A stretch of 64,000 nucleotides of DNA from contig JAIXMQ010000003.1 of assembly GCA_025716855.1 (NCBI GenBank), positions 604,001-668,000 on the forward strand, in the 5' to 3' direction. A model generated the notes under the pieces. It was not told the DNA's origin. It did not search any database and saw nothing but the letters and a program-made list of their open reading frames with translations. Position numbers and translations under genes: made by a program. Shown here in pieces: positions 39,220-51,785 of the stretch (position 1 is its first letter; each line of letters starts with the position of its first letter). The DNA comes from Pilaira anomala. Lineage: Eukaryota; Mucoromycota; Mucoromycetes; Mucorales; Mucoraceae.

Positions 39220-41347
39220 ATGAATAGATATACAGATTGGACTGATGAATCTACAATAATCAAGCGGCCTCCTACTGTTGCTAGTTTTTTTGAAGGCTGG
39301 TCACTTACCCAGAGCGACCGACCTTTGACTCCACCACCTGAAAATAAAGAAAATGATGAAGAAGAAGAGGAAGTAGAAGAAGAAGCATTTGTTGATGCAG
39401 ATGATGCTAGTTTTAGCAGTAGATCTTTCAGCCCATGCTCTGAGTATAGTGATAGAGCCTCAATACAAATTGACAACAAAATCAGAAGAAAAAGCAGCAT
39501 CGAAATAGGCAATGAAATTATGTCCAAATTATTAAAAGAAGATAACGTTAAAAGTGCAATTGATATTTTAAAACAAGCATTAAACCATTTGAATATGGCG
39601 CAGCAAGATGAAGATAAAGCGAGTATTTCCGAAATTTATTCGCGCATCATAAAATCATTATGTGATCAATCTATATCCAAAATCGTAGACGAAATGATGC
39701 CTAATGATAAGAAGTTAGATATTAAGCACTCGATACTATGGCGATTATTTACCAAAGTGATTGAATCAGGCCATGTATTACAAGTAAGAAATGATTCTAA
39801 AGCTAATATAAAATATAGAGTGCTTAAAATGTATCTACTAGACCGATGCACATTTAGCAGTAGTCAGCATATTAGTGGATAAAGGACATAATTCATTAGC
39901 ATTACAAGCTATGTACACTTTACCAAGAAAGAACTGGGATACGCAATGTTATCGTACAGCTATGCTACTTCATTTAATGCAAAATCCTAAACAAATTATA
40001 GAGGCACAAAAATTACTTTCAGATTATGGCAAACCCTATTTAGAAATCGCCAACCCAACTGCTCCCAATGACCTACCACCACTTCGAATTAAGATGCCTT
40101 TGATGGAGGGAATAACAGAAAGAGATCAATTTAGGCTATGGATGTTTTACCAAGCTGCTCAGTCAGACAATGATTATTGGACTCGTGAAAAAAATGCATT
40201 TGAAACCAAAAGAAAAGAAAACTTGATGTTATTAAAAGAAAGAGAAAACGATAGTGTTGATTGGACTTTAGAGCAATTAGATATGGAAAGCAAAAGACTA
40301 GAAGTAGATCGTAAATGCACCGAAAATGATAATACAATGATATATATCGCTATGAATAATAAACAGTTTGAATACGCATGGCAAGTGTATTTGGCCATGG
40401 CAGACGCTGTAAATGAATCAACACCTTGCATTGTGATGCATCTATGTTGGGTTGCTTTTCGTCAAATACCTATCGCTGACGTGTCATTCCGTACTGAATG
40501 GGAAAACAGAGCTTGGTCAGTATACTCAAGGTTCATGTGCTCTGAATATCTCCATCCTGATCAACCAGAAGCACCAAGCTTTGTGCATGATATCCTCTAC
40601 ATAGCATCTAATACACCTGAAGTAAATGTAGACAAAAAAACGAGATATACAAAAGCAATGAGTATATACAACTTACTATCCAGATTGCATTTTGATCGAC
40701 TGTTGTGCGACGATCGAGTAGTAGAACCATTAGTTTGTACTGTACTTTATGAATGTAAAGGCACACCGTTGAATATAGTAAAAATGTGTGAAAAAGGGTT
40801 TGAGATAATGGACAAAAGGAACGAGATTATTCAACGATTACCAGTTACTCGCACAAACGAAATGCCTTATTCGCTCATTTGGGGTTTTCTGATTCTGTGC
40901 TTAAAATCTGGTGATGAGACTCATTTTCAGCAGATACTGATACGGTTGTTACATAATCTATTAGAAGAGAACCATAACATACCTTCTTCAATTTTAGCAC
41001 CTATACAATGTTTTCATGACAAGTATACATGTAACCAAAAGACATGTTATTTTGAAGATTATATGTTTCGATACATAAAGTACACAGACGATTTAGATGA
41101 TACGGTTCCAACAAATATGAACGAATTTGGATTTTTATCATCTGACAAAACTGATCAAAACTATAAGCAAAAGTTACTATGGAATAGTAACATAAAAGAG
41201 CCTCAGGAACCAAATATAGCTTTGGCAATATTGATGGGAGCAGCAACAGGAGAAGAGTTGGCGCAGAAACAAATGTATTTTTCTACCAAAAAGGCAAAGG
41301 CACTTATTCGACACGCTTGTAGTTTAACCTCTTCTCCATCCAAATAA
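39220..41347 (+). CDS. unrecognised 689-residue protein, probably alpha-helical repeat
   Basis: Two exons, 39220-39783 and 39842-41347, with a clean 58-base intron (GTAAGA...CTACTAG) joining VLQ to TDAHLAVVSILVDKG. The frame is also open upstream to an ATG at 39133, but those residues look like 5' UTR. The N terminus is acidic (a glutamate run at about residues 45-56) and the rest seems helical, with patterns reminiscent of PPR/TPR-like superhelices (AWQVYLAMADAVN, KAMSIYNLLSRLHFDRLLCD, MPYSLIWGFLILCLKSGDE). No catalytic motif, signal peptide or membrane segment is seen. I do not recognise the family. Start spacing to the 35K gene is about 100 bases. Confidence 0.75.
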
Positions 41348-41457
41348 AATTTTCCCACGTGATGATGAGCACAACATTGCTGTAACAATATTATATATTC
41401 ACACCCTATTTTTTTTTTCTTTCCTTTTCTTCTTCATTAAAAACAATAATATAGACG

Positions 41458-43007
41458 ATGGGGAACATTCCTTCCAAGAAAAGAAAAGATAATCGACCAA
41501 GTATTGTTAGATCTGAAGTACCTGATAATGAATTATCAAACGCAACTGCAACTTCAGTGAACTCTATTCTTGTCAGTTCAAATATTCCAAGAAATAAAGC
41601 ACCTACTAATATCGTCACTGCCCAAAATACCTTCAAAAACACAGCAGGCGCAATTTCCCCTCCTTATAGCCCAGCCTCAGATAGTAACCAACTTACATTT
41701 ACGTCACAAAATCAATTAACTGCAACATCAATTCGATCTATTGGTTGGAACCTTGATATTGATGAATGCATCAGTCGATTGTTAGATGTTGGTGTCAAGA
41801 ATAAGGTACCAAAAGCAATTTGCTTTAGGAACTCAGAAATTGTGGCGATTTGCAGAGCAGCACAGGAAGTTTTTCTCAGTCAGCCAGTAAGACTTTCTTA
41901 ATGTAATTATGTATGTGTATAATATGTATATATTGATTTTATTATATACGTTTACAGAGCTTGATAGAGCTGAATCCACCTGTAAAGATCTTAGGTGATA
42001 TTCACGGACAATTTCCTGACTTGATTCGATTATTTGAAATGGTAAGTAGAGGAAATATAAATATATATAAATATATATATGTGTGTGTGAGGAGTATATA
42101 TATAGGCTATAAACACATACAATGGCTATATTAATACTAGTTTAGGGTGGATTTCCTCCTGATTCGAATTATTTATTTCTTGGTGATTACGTAGACAGGG
42201 GAAAGCAGAGTTTAGAAACGATATTATTACTGTTCTGCTTTAAAATCAAATACCCTGAAAACTTTTTTTTGTTGAGAGGAAATCATGAATGTGCTAATGT
42301 AACACGAGTGTATGGATTTTATGATGAATGTAAAAGAAGAACGAATACAAAAGTTTGGAAGACATTTGTTGATGTATTTAATACTTTACCTATTGCTGCT
42401 CTGGTAGCTGGTAAGATATTTTGTGTTCATGGTGGATTATCTCCTTCTTTACATAGTATGGATGATGTAAGAAGTATCATGCGTCCAACAGATGTACCAG
42501 AGTACGGTCTTTTAAATGATTTATTATGGTCAGATCCAAGTGATACCTCTGTAGAATGGGAAGATAACGAAAGAGGCGTTTCTTATTGTTTTGGAAAAAA
42601 GATTGTGAATGAGTTTTTAGCAAGACACGATTTAGATTTAGTATGTCGAGCTCATATGGTGGTAGAAGATGGTTATCAATTCTTTAATGAAAGGACCTTG
42701 GTTACTGTATTTAGTGCGCCTAATTACTGTGGTGAATTTGATAATTTTGGTGCCATTATGAGTATTAATGAAGAGTTATTATGTAGTTTCGAATTATTAG
42801 CTCCAATGGAGCACCCGTCTGCAGCAAAAATACAAGAAGCTCACAAGAACAAAGGAAGAAGGCCAAGGCACGTTAAACTTTTATTTTTAATGCTTTTAAC
42901 TAACCTGCTTTTTTTTTCTCATGTAATATAGTCCTCCTATGATTGATCCTTCGACTGTTCCTGAATTACAAGAAGTACCAACATTAGTAGTACAATCACC
43001 TGCATGA
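41458..43007 (+). CDS. PPZ-type serine/threonine protein phosphatase
   Basis: PP1-related catalytic subunit, 436 residues in the favoured model. Exons: 41458-41886, 41958-42041, 42146-42867 and 42932-43007. MGN at the start suggests N-myristoylation, and the Ser/Thr/Asn-rich N-terminal extension of ~100 residues is typical of PPZ (salt tolerance, cell-wall integrity, potassium homeostasis in yeast). Catalytic motifs are complete: [26 protein letters not shown] and [11 protein letters not shown]. The last intron can be read two ways. A GC donor (AAG|GCACGT) gives a tail ending [13 protein letters not shown]...SPA; a GT donor four bases on gives a quick stop (RPRHSSYD). I prefer the GC-AG reading. 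Confidence 0.92.
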
Positions 43008-43595
43008 TTGTTTTCCTTTTTTTTTATTACTATTCCTTATATAATGTCATGTTCATCTTACATACATGTGATTTTGTGTGATCTATTGCTATACTACTGC
43101 TGTTCTATACATGTTATGATATGTGTTGACTGTATGTATCCTTTCCTTTAAAAATGAAAAATATATTTGTCCTGTATATACATATTCCTCCTATATAATA
43201 ATACAAGGAGTATAATTACTATACATATTATAATTTTTTATTGTCATTATTATTTTATTTATATTATAAAAATATATCTATTGCAAGGCGTTCGAATATT
43301 ATGCAAATGTAGTCTATAGAGTTAGGTCCATAAAAAAAAATAAGTGTATACACAGTCATGTTTATAATGTCAATTATCATGTTAGTAGATCATTAAATCT
43401 GGGTCTCTTTTTAAAAATGAGCTATATTTAGCGCATTGCGCACACAATCTTTCTTTTTAGATAGTAATAAAAAATAAAATATATTATAGATTACTTGTAA
43501 AAAGATAAAAATATGATATAGAAAAAAAGTAGTTGTATATGTAAAGTATATATGAACAAAAAACTGTATAAACAGAAGGAGATTACAAATACAAT
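43008..43595. other. convergent intergenic region
   Basis: 3' regions of two converging genes, strongly AT-rich, with TATATA runs. No gene or RNA is seen. Confidence 0.5.
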
Positions 43596-46569
43596 TTAAA
43601 AAGTTTCATCTTGATTTGGACAATCTTCTGTAGAATGAGTACCAAACACATCACAATTGACACAGTAATACTATTACTTAAGTATTAGCGCCCTTTTTCA
43701 TTAAAAGCTTTACATTTATATTGTTTTTACTTACAGATGATGATGATAAGGTATCATGCTCATATTCATCCATTTGAGCAAAGGCGTTACAAGTCATCAC
43801 ATCATGACCATATTCTTCGCATATCTCGCAATAGGCGCTTTCCAATAAATTGCTGCCATGATCAGAGACAGTATCTAAGCTACTACTTGTCATCAAGGTA
43901 AATGAGCTGGCTGTTGCCGAAGAAGATCGTTTCTTATTGACTTGGAATATAGAGGAATATTGAGGTGATGTTGGTGACATGGGTGGCTGATTATGTAAAA
44001 GTATACGTTTATGCTGATGATTGTTCTTTTCTTCTTCTTCTTTCAATTTGATTTCCAACAACCGAACTTTTTTCTTTTCATTTTCTAAAGTTTCCTCCAG
44101 CTCGGTTTCATTAAATACCTTGTTCTCGACCAAGAATTCAAGGTCGGTTAATTCTTTACTTAATTGTTCTAATTTGGCCTGTTTGCTGTTTTCCAAATCC
44201 TGGTATCTTTTGTTTTCACGAAGTACTTGTAATTTTAACTGTTCAATTTCTCGTTTATACTTGCTTTCGTCTCCTTCTTGGTCTTGTCGATTCTCATTTG
44301 TCTTTTCAATTGATAATAACTCATCCATTAATCTCATACATTCATGCTCTGTTTGTCTTTGAGACTCGAGAATTCGTTCGTTCTCCAATTCTAACCGACG
44401 GTTTTTTTCTAACAAAGATTCCTCATCTACCATATTTTTTTGTTGCTGTTGTTGTTTTTCCATTAGAGCTAACTTTTTAAGCAAATCAGATAAATCACGT
44501 TGAGTTTTATCTTGAGTAAGACGAATACGTTCGTTTTCTTCTTCAATACGAGATTGTGTTTCAAGTGCGGCATTGGCTTCTTCCATAATTCTTATTTTGT
44601 CTTTAATTTCATGTTCAAGTTCATCACGTATCGAATAAAATTGTGAGCTGGAGGAGACAGATACTCGATGTAACCGCTTAATTTCGATTTTTAACTGGTC
44701 TATTTCATCAGACATCGATTTTCTTAATTCTCTTTCCTTATCCAGTTCCTTTGTAGACAATTCAAGTTGAGCTTCTAATCTTTCCCTTGTGTCATCTATT
44801 CTAGGTGATAAAGGGGAGAGACAATTTGAGAAATCGTTTACCATATGCTGCAGTCTTTGAATTTGAGAATCTTTAATTGAAACCATATTTTCATATTCTT
44901 GTTTATATTGGATTAATGAGGCTTCATAAACACGTGAATTTTCTCTGTTTAATTGTCTTAGGTCAACACAATCACGTTCAATAGCAGCCGTTGCTTCATC
45001 ACGTTCAGCCAATTGTTTTCGGAGTAGGTCGATCTGGGCTGCATTATCGCGCATCTTATGCTCGTGATTGGATATAAGATTGGAGTTTTCTTCCTGTAAC
45101 GTTCGTAAGCGAAGGTCTAATCGTTCAATTACTTTAATATGTTGCTTTTCCATGGCTTCTGACATATTAGCTCTGGATAAAGCGCCATCTTTTTCGTTCG
45201 ATATCTTTGATAACTGTTCATGGGCTACACGGAATTCTTCAAACTGTCGTCTCAGTCGATTGAGTTCGTCATCCTTTTCTTGTACTCGTAAAGCATAACT
45301 TTCTTTAGCTGACAATAATCGCTCCCATGCAGCCTCTTTACCATCCATTTGTTGTGAAAGCACTTTTTGTTCTTGACGTGATTGTTCTAATAAAGCAGAT
45401 ACCCTTTTCAATTCGTCTACTTCATTGTTAGATGTCTTTGAACTTGAGCTACGTCTAACCAACTTTTTTTTTTCAATTACTGGCTCGTTTTGAAGACGGT
45501 GTTGACAGTTGCTTTCAGAAGAAGAGGTAGTGGAAAGTGAACATGACTTTTTTAATTTAGCCGTTGTAGTGGTTGATTTTGATAACGGTACAATTTGATT
45601 CGACTTTTTGTTGGAAGAAGGACTGCTACGTGTAGGTAAAGGTTGATGAGAGCTATTAGAAAGTATACGCGCTGATTTGCTTGGCGTAATTGTTGTAGGC
45701 TGGCTTCTTTTGGTGTTGGTGATCATACTCTTTCTAGTGACAGGACCAGTTGATTTGTTACCTGTCGTCTTACTAATACGAGGTGTAATTTGTTTTTCTG
45801 CGACTACCTTGCTTGATAAAATAAATATACCTGTTTCTGGAGGACAAGAAAAATATCGTACACTAAAAAGAAGTAAATTAAGAAAAAGTTAATGACTTTT
45901 ATTTTTATGTGTCTATGAAACGGCTTACCCCTGAATACTGCCATCATTTTTCCCTGTACCTTTAATATCTAATTCAATTCCAACCCAATTCCCGCCATTC
46001 ATAAATTTAGTTTCACCAAAAAAACGAACAGTACCGGATACGGAAAGGCTAGGAATATTGACTCTTTGGCCTAAGTTCAAATTGTCTTCGGTGGGATAAT
46101 CATTTTTAGCATAATCAACAGGATTCATTAAAGAAGAGGATCTTCGCATACAGGATGTCGTAGCAGTAGCAGTGGATGTAGTCGATGATGCCGATTTCAT
46201 TGCAGAAGCACTGATCTTACTTAATTTAGATGATGAGACTAGCACACCAGTGTTGTGTTCGGATGAAAATCTTTTGATTAAACTAGAAGGTCTAGGCATA
46301 GGTGTGGTAGTAGCTCTTCCCATCAATGCTTTACGATTCATTTGCATCTGATATCTATCATACGCATCTTCATCTTCATCATCACTTGGATAGGAATCTG
46401 CTAGCCGATGCATTGAATGTGATTTAGATAAATGAGACGTGGATCTTTTTAATTTCTTTTTATCAGAATCATTAGTTATTCTTCTTCTATTTTCGGTTTG
46501 TGGTGTACTAGCTGGTTGATACATAGAGCTTACTGACAATGGTCGAGCTATTCTACTGTTGATGGACAT
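43596..46569 (-). CDS. CLIP-170-like microtubule plus-end protein (CAP-Gly, coiled coil, zinc knuckles)
   Basis: A 947-residue protein from three exons (minus): 46569-45929, 45862-43735 and 43670-43596. A Ser/Arg-rich N terminus precedes one CAP-Gly domain (residues ~165-235), with GTVRFFGETKF, GGNWVGIELD and GKNDGSIQGVRYFSCPPETG, whose two halves lie on either side of the first intron. A long coiled coil (about residues 320-820) follows. The end carries two CCHC-type knuckles, YCEICEEYGHDVMTC and YYCVNCDVFGTHSTEDC, and the final residues are DETF, the same C-terminal motif that animal CLIP-170 uses to bind CAP-Gly partners. Yeast relatives are Bik1 and Tip1. The second knuckle exists only because of the last 75-base exon. 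Confidence 0.93.
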
Positions 46570-46759
46570 TATTTATTTAGGTTTTAATATGAAAAGAGTT
46601 GTATGTATGTATCTGATTTTCTTGATTATATTTTATATTAATAATACATCGTTTTATTTTATTATTTCGTTTTTGCTTTAGTTGTACAGAAAAAAAAATG
46701 TATACGCAAAAGCAAGAAAATGAAAAAAAGAACAAAAGAAAAGGAATAATCTTGTAAGA

Positions 46760-46791
<32 letters not shown>

Positions 46792-47740
46792 CAATATGAC
46801 TGGGAAAAGGAGCAAAATGCATATTCGTCGAAATGCAACCATCTGCATATAAAAAAAGAATGATTTTTATGCCGCTGCTGTAAGTTTGGAAAGGAGTGAA
46901 AAAGGGATAGGCAATACAGACCAACCCTAAAACCCAACTACTAGTTGTAGTATATATATATCTTTATATTGAAATAGTACTTTATTTAAACCGCAGACTT
47001 ACCTATTAAATATAACAGAAAAGAGATCATATATTCGATTGTATGGATTCTAAGAATATTACACATGTACGAAAATACAATATCCAGAAAAGGTTAAGGA
47101 CATACAACAGTCATCCGTTGTCTTTATTTTTAACTATTGCTTGATATTATATGTCTGTTCAGACACCTATTTGTTTGCCACATAATAAACGTTCCCTTCA
47201 AGGGTCTTGAGGGGTGATGGCAACATTATCCTTTTTTGCTAGCTTGATTAATTGATACACTCCCATAATACACCTTGTCTCATAAAATGACTACTTGGCA
47301 GTCTTTTTTGTGATAAGATAGCGGTAGATATCACAATTAAGGCCAACTTTTTTTTTTAAAAAAAAATCACACACTCCGTCTGTCGTGATAAAATGAGTGT
47401 AAAAATAATAAACTTACAAGTGATTCTTTAATGTAGTTAATGCTTATTCAGAGGACTCACTTTGGTTTTCAATACCCGTCGTGTGTAACATCGATCGATG
47501 TAGTGTAATAATTGTAAAAGTCTCTGGGTATTTTTATATGTATAATTGGAATTATATCAAGAGTCAAACTCATGACTCTATTAGATATGTATAGCCACGA
47601 GAAAAGAAGAGTGCTATAAGGAAAAGTAGCAAGTGGGCTTTTGAGATCATCGCTATAAGATATTATTCGCACTTTAAAGCACAACCAGACTACTTTCAGA
47701 ATTGTTTATTTTCTTTTTTGTTCTTTTTGTTCTTTAAGTC
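46570..47740. other. divergent intergenic region
   Basis: About 1.2 kb between divergent start codons of the CLIP-170-like and NUDIX genes. It holds an (AT)n run near 46766-46791 and an A/T double tract at 47349-47367. No gene is supported; one GTGATG word near 47213 lacks the partner boxes of a snoRNA. Confidence 0.5.
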
Positions 47741-47914
47741 ATGTTGCGTCGAACATTGAAGAAACCACTCACACCTATAAAAAACTCACCTAGTACCTTC
47801 ATGGGAGCTGGTGGTTGGCTTCAGCTCGAATGTGTTCAATACAAAGATAATAAAGGAATTGAAAGAAAATGGGAGCGTTGTATTCGAAAAAAGGAGAAGC
47901 CTTCGAATGTTGAC

Positions 47915-47959
<45 letters not shown>

Positions 47960-48686
47960 CGAAATTAAATAATACTCTATTCTTATCATCATATTAGCTG
48001 TTGATATTCATGCTATTTTAATAACTCCTGAAGAGCCCGAGATTTTATTAGTTGTTCAATACAGGTATTTTTTTTTTTTAAAAAAAGAATACGCGTTGTT
48101 TTATAACTTTTATTTTTTATTTTTTGCTAACTCATAATTGATATGTATGTAGACCAGCAGTTGAGCATTACTGCATCGAATTTCCGTCCGGTGAATAATT
48201 TAAACAGGAAAAAGACTATCTGATTTTTTTTCTTATCAGTTTTATTTGTAGGACTTATCGATCCTGACGAAAATGACCCAATCAAAGCGGCACAAAGAGA
48301 ATTAAAGGAAGAAACGGGATATTCTGTATCAGAAAAAGACTTTCAGTTACTTAATGTGCCTGTTGCCTACGAGCCAGGTTTAACTAGTTCGTGTTGTTAC
48401 GTTGTGAAAGCTACTATCGATGTCAGAGAATCCACAGAACTACCAGTGCAGCAATTAGAGCCCGATGAATGGAGTCTACAGACAATAAGCTTGCCATTAA
48501 ATGGATTATTATCATATTTAATAGGTAAAACATAATGCACGCACACGTATATAATATGAATAGTGTGATTTTTCTTAACATTACAATATTTTAGACTTAG
48601 AGCAAACTTATAAAGGACGTTTGATAATCGATAGTAGATTACATGCTTTCGCAGCCGGTATAGCGTATTCTGGGGAATTCTTGTAA
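47741..48686 (+). CDS. NUDIX hydrolase, ADP-sugar pyrophosphatase type (NUDT5-like)
   Basis: A 214-residue protein from five exons: 47741-47915, 47998-48064, 48153-48190, 48252-48524 and 48595-48686. The NUDIX box is complete after splicing and lies at residues ~94-117: it begins GLIDPDEN and continues AAQRELKEETGY, keeping the GX5EX7REUXEEXGU pattern. Upstream VVQYRPAVEHYCIEFPSG and downstream YEPGLTSSCCYVVKA fit the ADP-ribose/ADP-sugar pyrophosphatase subgroup; substrate choice is inferred. The third exon has only 38 bases. Intron 1 contains an A run of about 40 bases (47918-47958), a likely source of length variation and sequencing error. Confidence 0.92.
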
Positions 48687-48755
48687 AATACAAAACAAAT
48701 TAGGATTGAAATATTTTATTAAAAAAGTATGTTTACAATGGAGAATATAATTAAT

Positions 48756-48756
<1 letters not shown>

Positions 48757-48838
<82 letters not shown>
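48757..48838. repeat. compound (AT)n-(TG)n microsatellite
   Basis: An alternating TA/AT tract of about 40 bases runs directly into about 20 TG units just downstream of the NUDIX gene. Alternating purine-pyrimidine DNA of this kind can adopt Z-form or slipped structures; no function is claimed. Confidence 0.95.
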
Positions 48839-48840
<2 letters not shown>

Positions 48841-48893
48841 AGTGAAATGAATGTTTATATTTACAGAATTTATTTGCTTGCTGATTGTTTGCT

Positions 48894-49136
48894 TCAATTG
48901 GAATAATAACGATCTATTACACTTTTTGTTGATCCGGGCAGTGAACTTTCTTTTGTAATGTAGGCAGTAGTAGAATCGTTTACAATTAGGACTTTGGAAA
49001 ATTTGACAGTAGGTTTTTGCACTTGCGAACCATTGGATAATATGGAGGAAAGTATCCCATCTGGACTATGACTATCGCAGGACCAATTGGAGTTATCTGA
49101 AGCGTCACTTGTAGTACGACGGTGAAGACGGAACAT
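48894..49136 (-). CDS. small hypothetical protein, 80 residues
   Basis: A single open exon starting MFRLHRRTTSDASDNSNWSC, Ser/Asp-rich, with a more ordered centre (KPTVKFSKVLIVNDSTTAYI). There are no recognisable motifs. Composition is less biased than random AT-rich frames nearby, and its ATG lies about 190 bases downstream of the stress-protein stop on the same strand. It could be a small lineage-specific protein. Confidence 0.4.
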   Translation of the reverse strand: MFRLHRRTTSDASDNSNWSCDSHSPDGILSSILSNGSQVQKPTVKFSKVLIVNDSTTAYITKESSLPGSTKSVIDRYYSN

Positions 49137-49325
49137 GATATACAGTAAAAATAGAACTTATCTTTAAATTGCTTTATTATACTTTTTTATTTAATAGTTT
49201 ATTCCCTCCCCTTTATATATCTTTTTTTTTCAAAAAAAATATCGATTTAATCTGATACTTTTGGACTGCTTATTTGTTTTCGGCGGACAGGTTGAAAATA
49301 AGGTAAAACATTGGATACTATTTAT

Positions 49326-49995
49326 TTAAGGTTTTTGTGAACATGGCTCGGTGATTGATGTCTTTTTTTCTACAGAGTAATGATCATCTTTTATTACCAA
49401 CACAGAACAGTGCAAATGATGAATAAGGTAATCTGATACGGATCCAACCAGTTGTCTGTACAGTAAAAGTTTCTTAATGCATAAGTAAACAATGCTTCTT
49501 AAGAAAAGTGTCAAATATTTACCTCTTAAAAAATCCTAACCCTCGACTTCCCACAATTACCAAATCAATTTTATTTGCTTCGGCAAAATCCTTCAATGTC
49601 TCCCCAGGCTCTCCACTTAAAATTCTTGGAATAACAGTAATCTGAAATGAAATAATTTTTTTAAAAAAAGAGAGACCCTCGCGCTCGCGTATGCATATTT
49701 AAAGACTTACACCTTTACTTTCGAACCATTTCACTACTGTTTTTAATGCTTCTGCAGAGTCCTTTTCAACTTTTGATACACGTTCCACATAGTCATCTGC
49801 TAACCAACCAGTTGGTCCCGCAATAGCTGATTCTAACCCAAAAGCGCCTTCTACTCCAATAGCATCGTCATTTACAACGATAGCTAGTGTTATATTATCT
49901 TCAGGATTTACAATACGCTTTTCTACTATCCATTCCATCGCTGCATTTGATGCTTTTGAAAGATCATATCCTATTAATATCTTACGATTTACCAT
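49326..49995 (-). CDS. universal stress protein (UspA) domain protein
   Basis: A 177-residue single-domain protein from three exons (minus): 49995-49711, 49641-49523 and 49455-49326. The UspA fold is evident: KILIGYDLSKASNAAMEWIV at the start, then DLVIVGSRGLGFFKRQLVGS. The nucleotide-binding motif G-2x-G-9x-G-S is complete (GSRG, nine residues, GS), with the Arg codon before QLVGS split by the last intron, so this is probably an ATP-binding type. A long insert near residues 45-70 (AIGVEGAFGLESAIAGPTGW) is unusual. Cytosolic stress role inferred from the family. Confidence 0.92.
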
Positions 49996-51785
49996 GATAT
50001 GTTTTGTTTTATAAATAAATAAAAAAAATAAAAAAAGAAGAAAAAGGAAATTTAAATAAAATAGTGTGGGAGTATACGCTTATCTTTTTAGAATAAAAAT
50101 CAGTCCATTTTAACCATCTAGCATGACTAAACAGTTTGGTTGGATGTTTAAACAAATAACAGATCACGGTTAGCGCATCGATAAATTAAAAGTCAGGGAG
50201 TTGTGTTCTTGATCAATTTTCCTCTAACCAATCAGTTGAGAGCTCTCTTTTAATATATACTAAGTACTTTCGTTTATTATTTTGGCGATTCAAATCTCGT
50301 GATAAACTCTGAAGAAGTAGGTCTGGTAGCCGAGTATGTAATAGCTGTAATAGCTTTTAATAGGTATACATTAATATAAACATTAGGAGGAATCTTTGAT
50401 GAAGTACGTAAATAGCCAAAATTGGGGGACTTTCATATACCTATTTGAAACCGTGCCAAGTCATACATATGTCATTTTGCTACAAAGCACTATAAATAGT
50501 TTTACTGAATAACATATGAAGATATAATTTCCTCTGTGATGCAAGAAGTTGAATCAACTTGCTTTTGATATTACGTAATTTTATTTTCGTGGTTTCCAAA
50601 AGCTTCGCCGCTTTTTTGACTTATTTGTTCATCTTACAATTTTGACCTGATTCCGTCAATTTATGGTTTATCCTTTTCTTTATTTTGATCTGACATTCGA
50701 TAATAGTTAGTTTTTTTCTGATTTATCCTCATTTTATGTCTTATAAAAATCTTCGGATAAGACTCTTTTTGCGGAACATGCATACATTGACATTCAATTC
50801 GCAATTGCTGACGATAGCGTTTAATGAGTTGACTATGGAATGATCCCGTTTATAAAACAGTACTTTTTGAATATATGCAATGATATCCCTTCTTTCAACA
50901 AATAGAAAACAATAGTGAGCACAAAAATATTGAGTACAGAACTTCTAGACTAACCTGATTATGTTAGTTTTGTAACTTTCTAATAATAAACACAATCGAG
51001 ATGAGAGAACTCTTCAATACTCTACGCTCTTGTAGTACAGTCAATTCCTAATAACAAACTTAAACGTTTAGTTCATTTGCCATATATCTAAATCCAGATT
51101 TCTTCACCTATAGGACGTATTTATTCAAAAATAAAAGAGTTGGATATAGATTCATTTAAATCCATAAAAAGAATGGCCTTTTTTCAACATAATCTATTAG
51201 GGCATTCAAGATATAGTTAAAAAGATGCATATTATAATTATTGCTTTAGTTTAGAAGAGCTTTATTTCAGTTTTATTTTATCTAAATAGTTCTTATCCAT
51301 CGCATGATTATATATTCAATAAAATAAGAGATACAATAGTATGAGATATAAAAGATCGCATCGTGCATATAATTCAATCTTTTATTCGCAAAGAGAGTTT
51401 TTGTTTGATATCTGAGTGTAAACTGTAATATATCGATACTACATATAGCAATAGGCTTTAGCTATACATTCTATGCATAGAAATCTTTTATAGTGAGAGT
51501 AAATTAGCAACAATTAGCTGCTTCTGTTTATTAGGTTTACTTTAATGGTATAAATGAATTACGTAATTATTATTGTAACTAGGTTTTAATAATATGCATT
51601 TACATATTAGTTTGCTTATAGCAATGATATAAAGTACTATACGTATCCTGAAAAATAAGTAAAAGTTATTTCTCTCCGAAATAACAATTACTACAATAAA
51701 CGATAATCAAAATAAATAAAAGCTGCAGGTGAAGGAATTCATCAGTCCAAAGTAATGAATATAATATGCCATTCTTTTATTGAAT
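49996..51785. other. gene-free AT-rich region
   Basis: About 1.8 kb between two minus-strand genes: the promoter side of the stress-protein gene and the downstream side of MED8. All frames are short and broken. No RNA gene, repeat array or mobile element is recognised. Confidence 0.5.
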
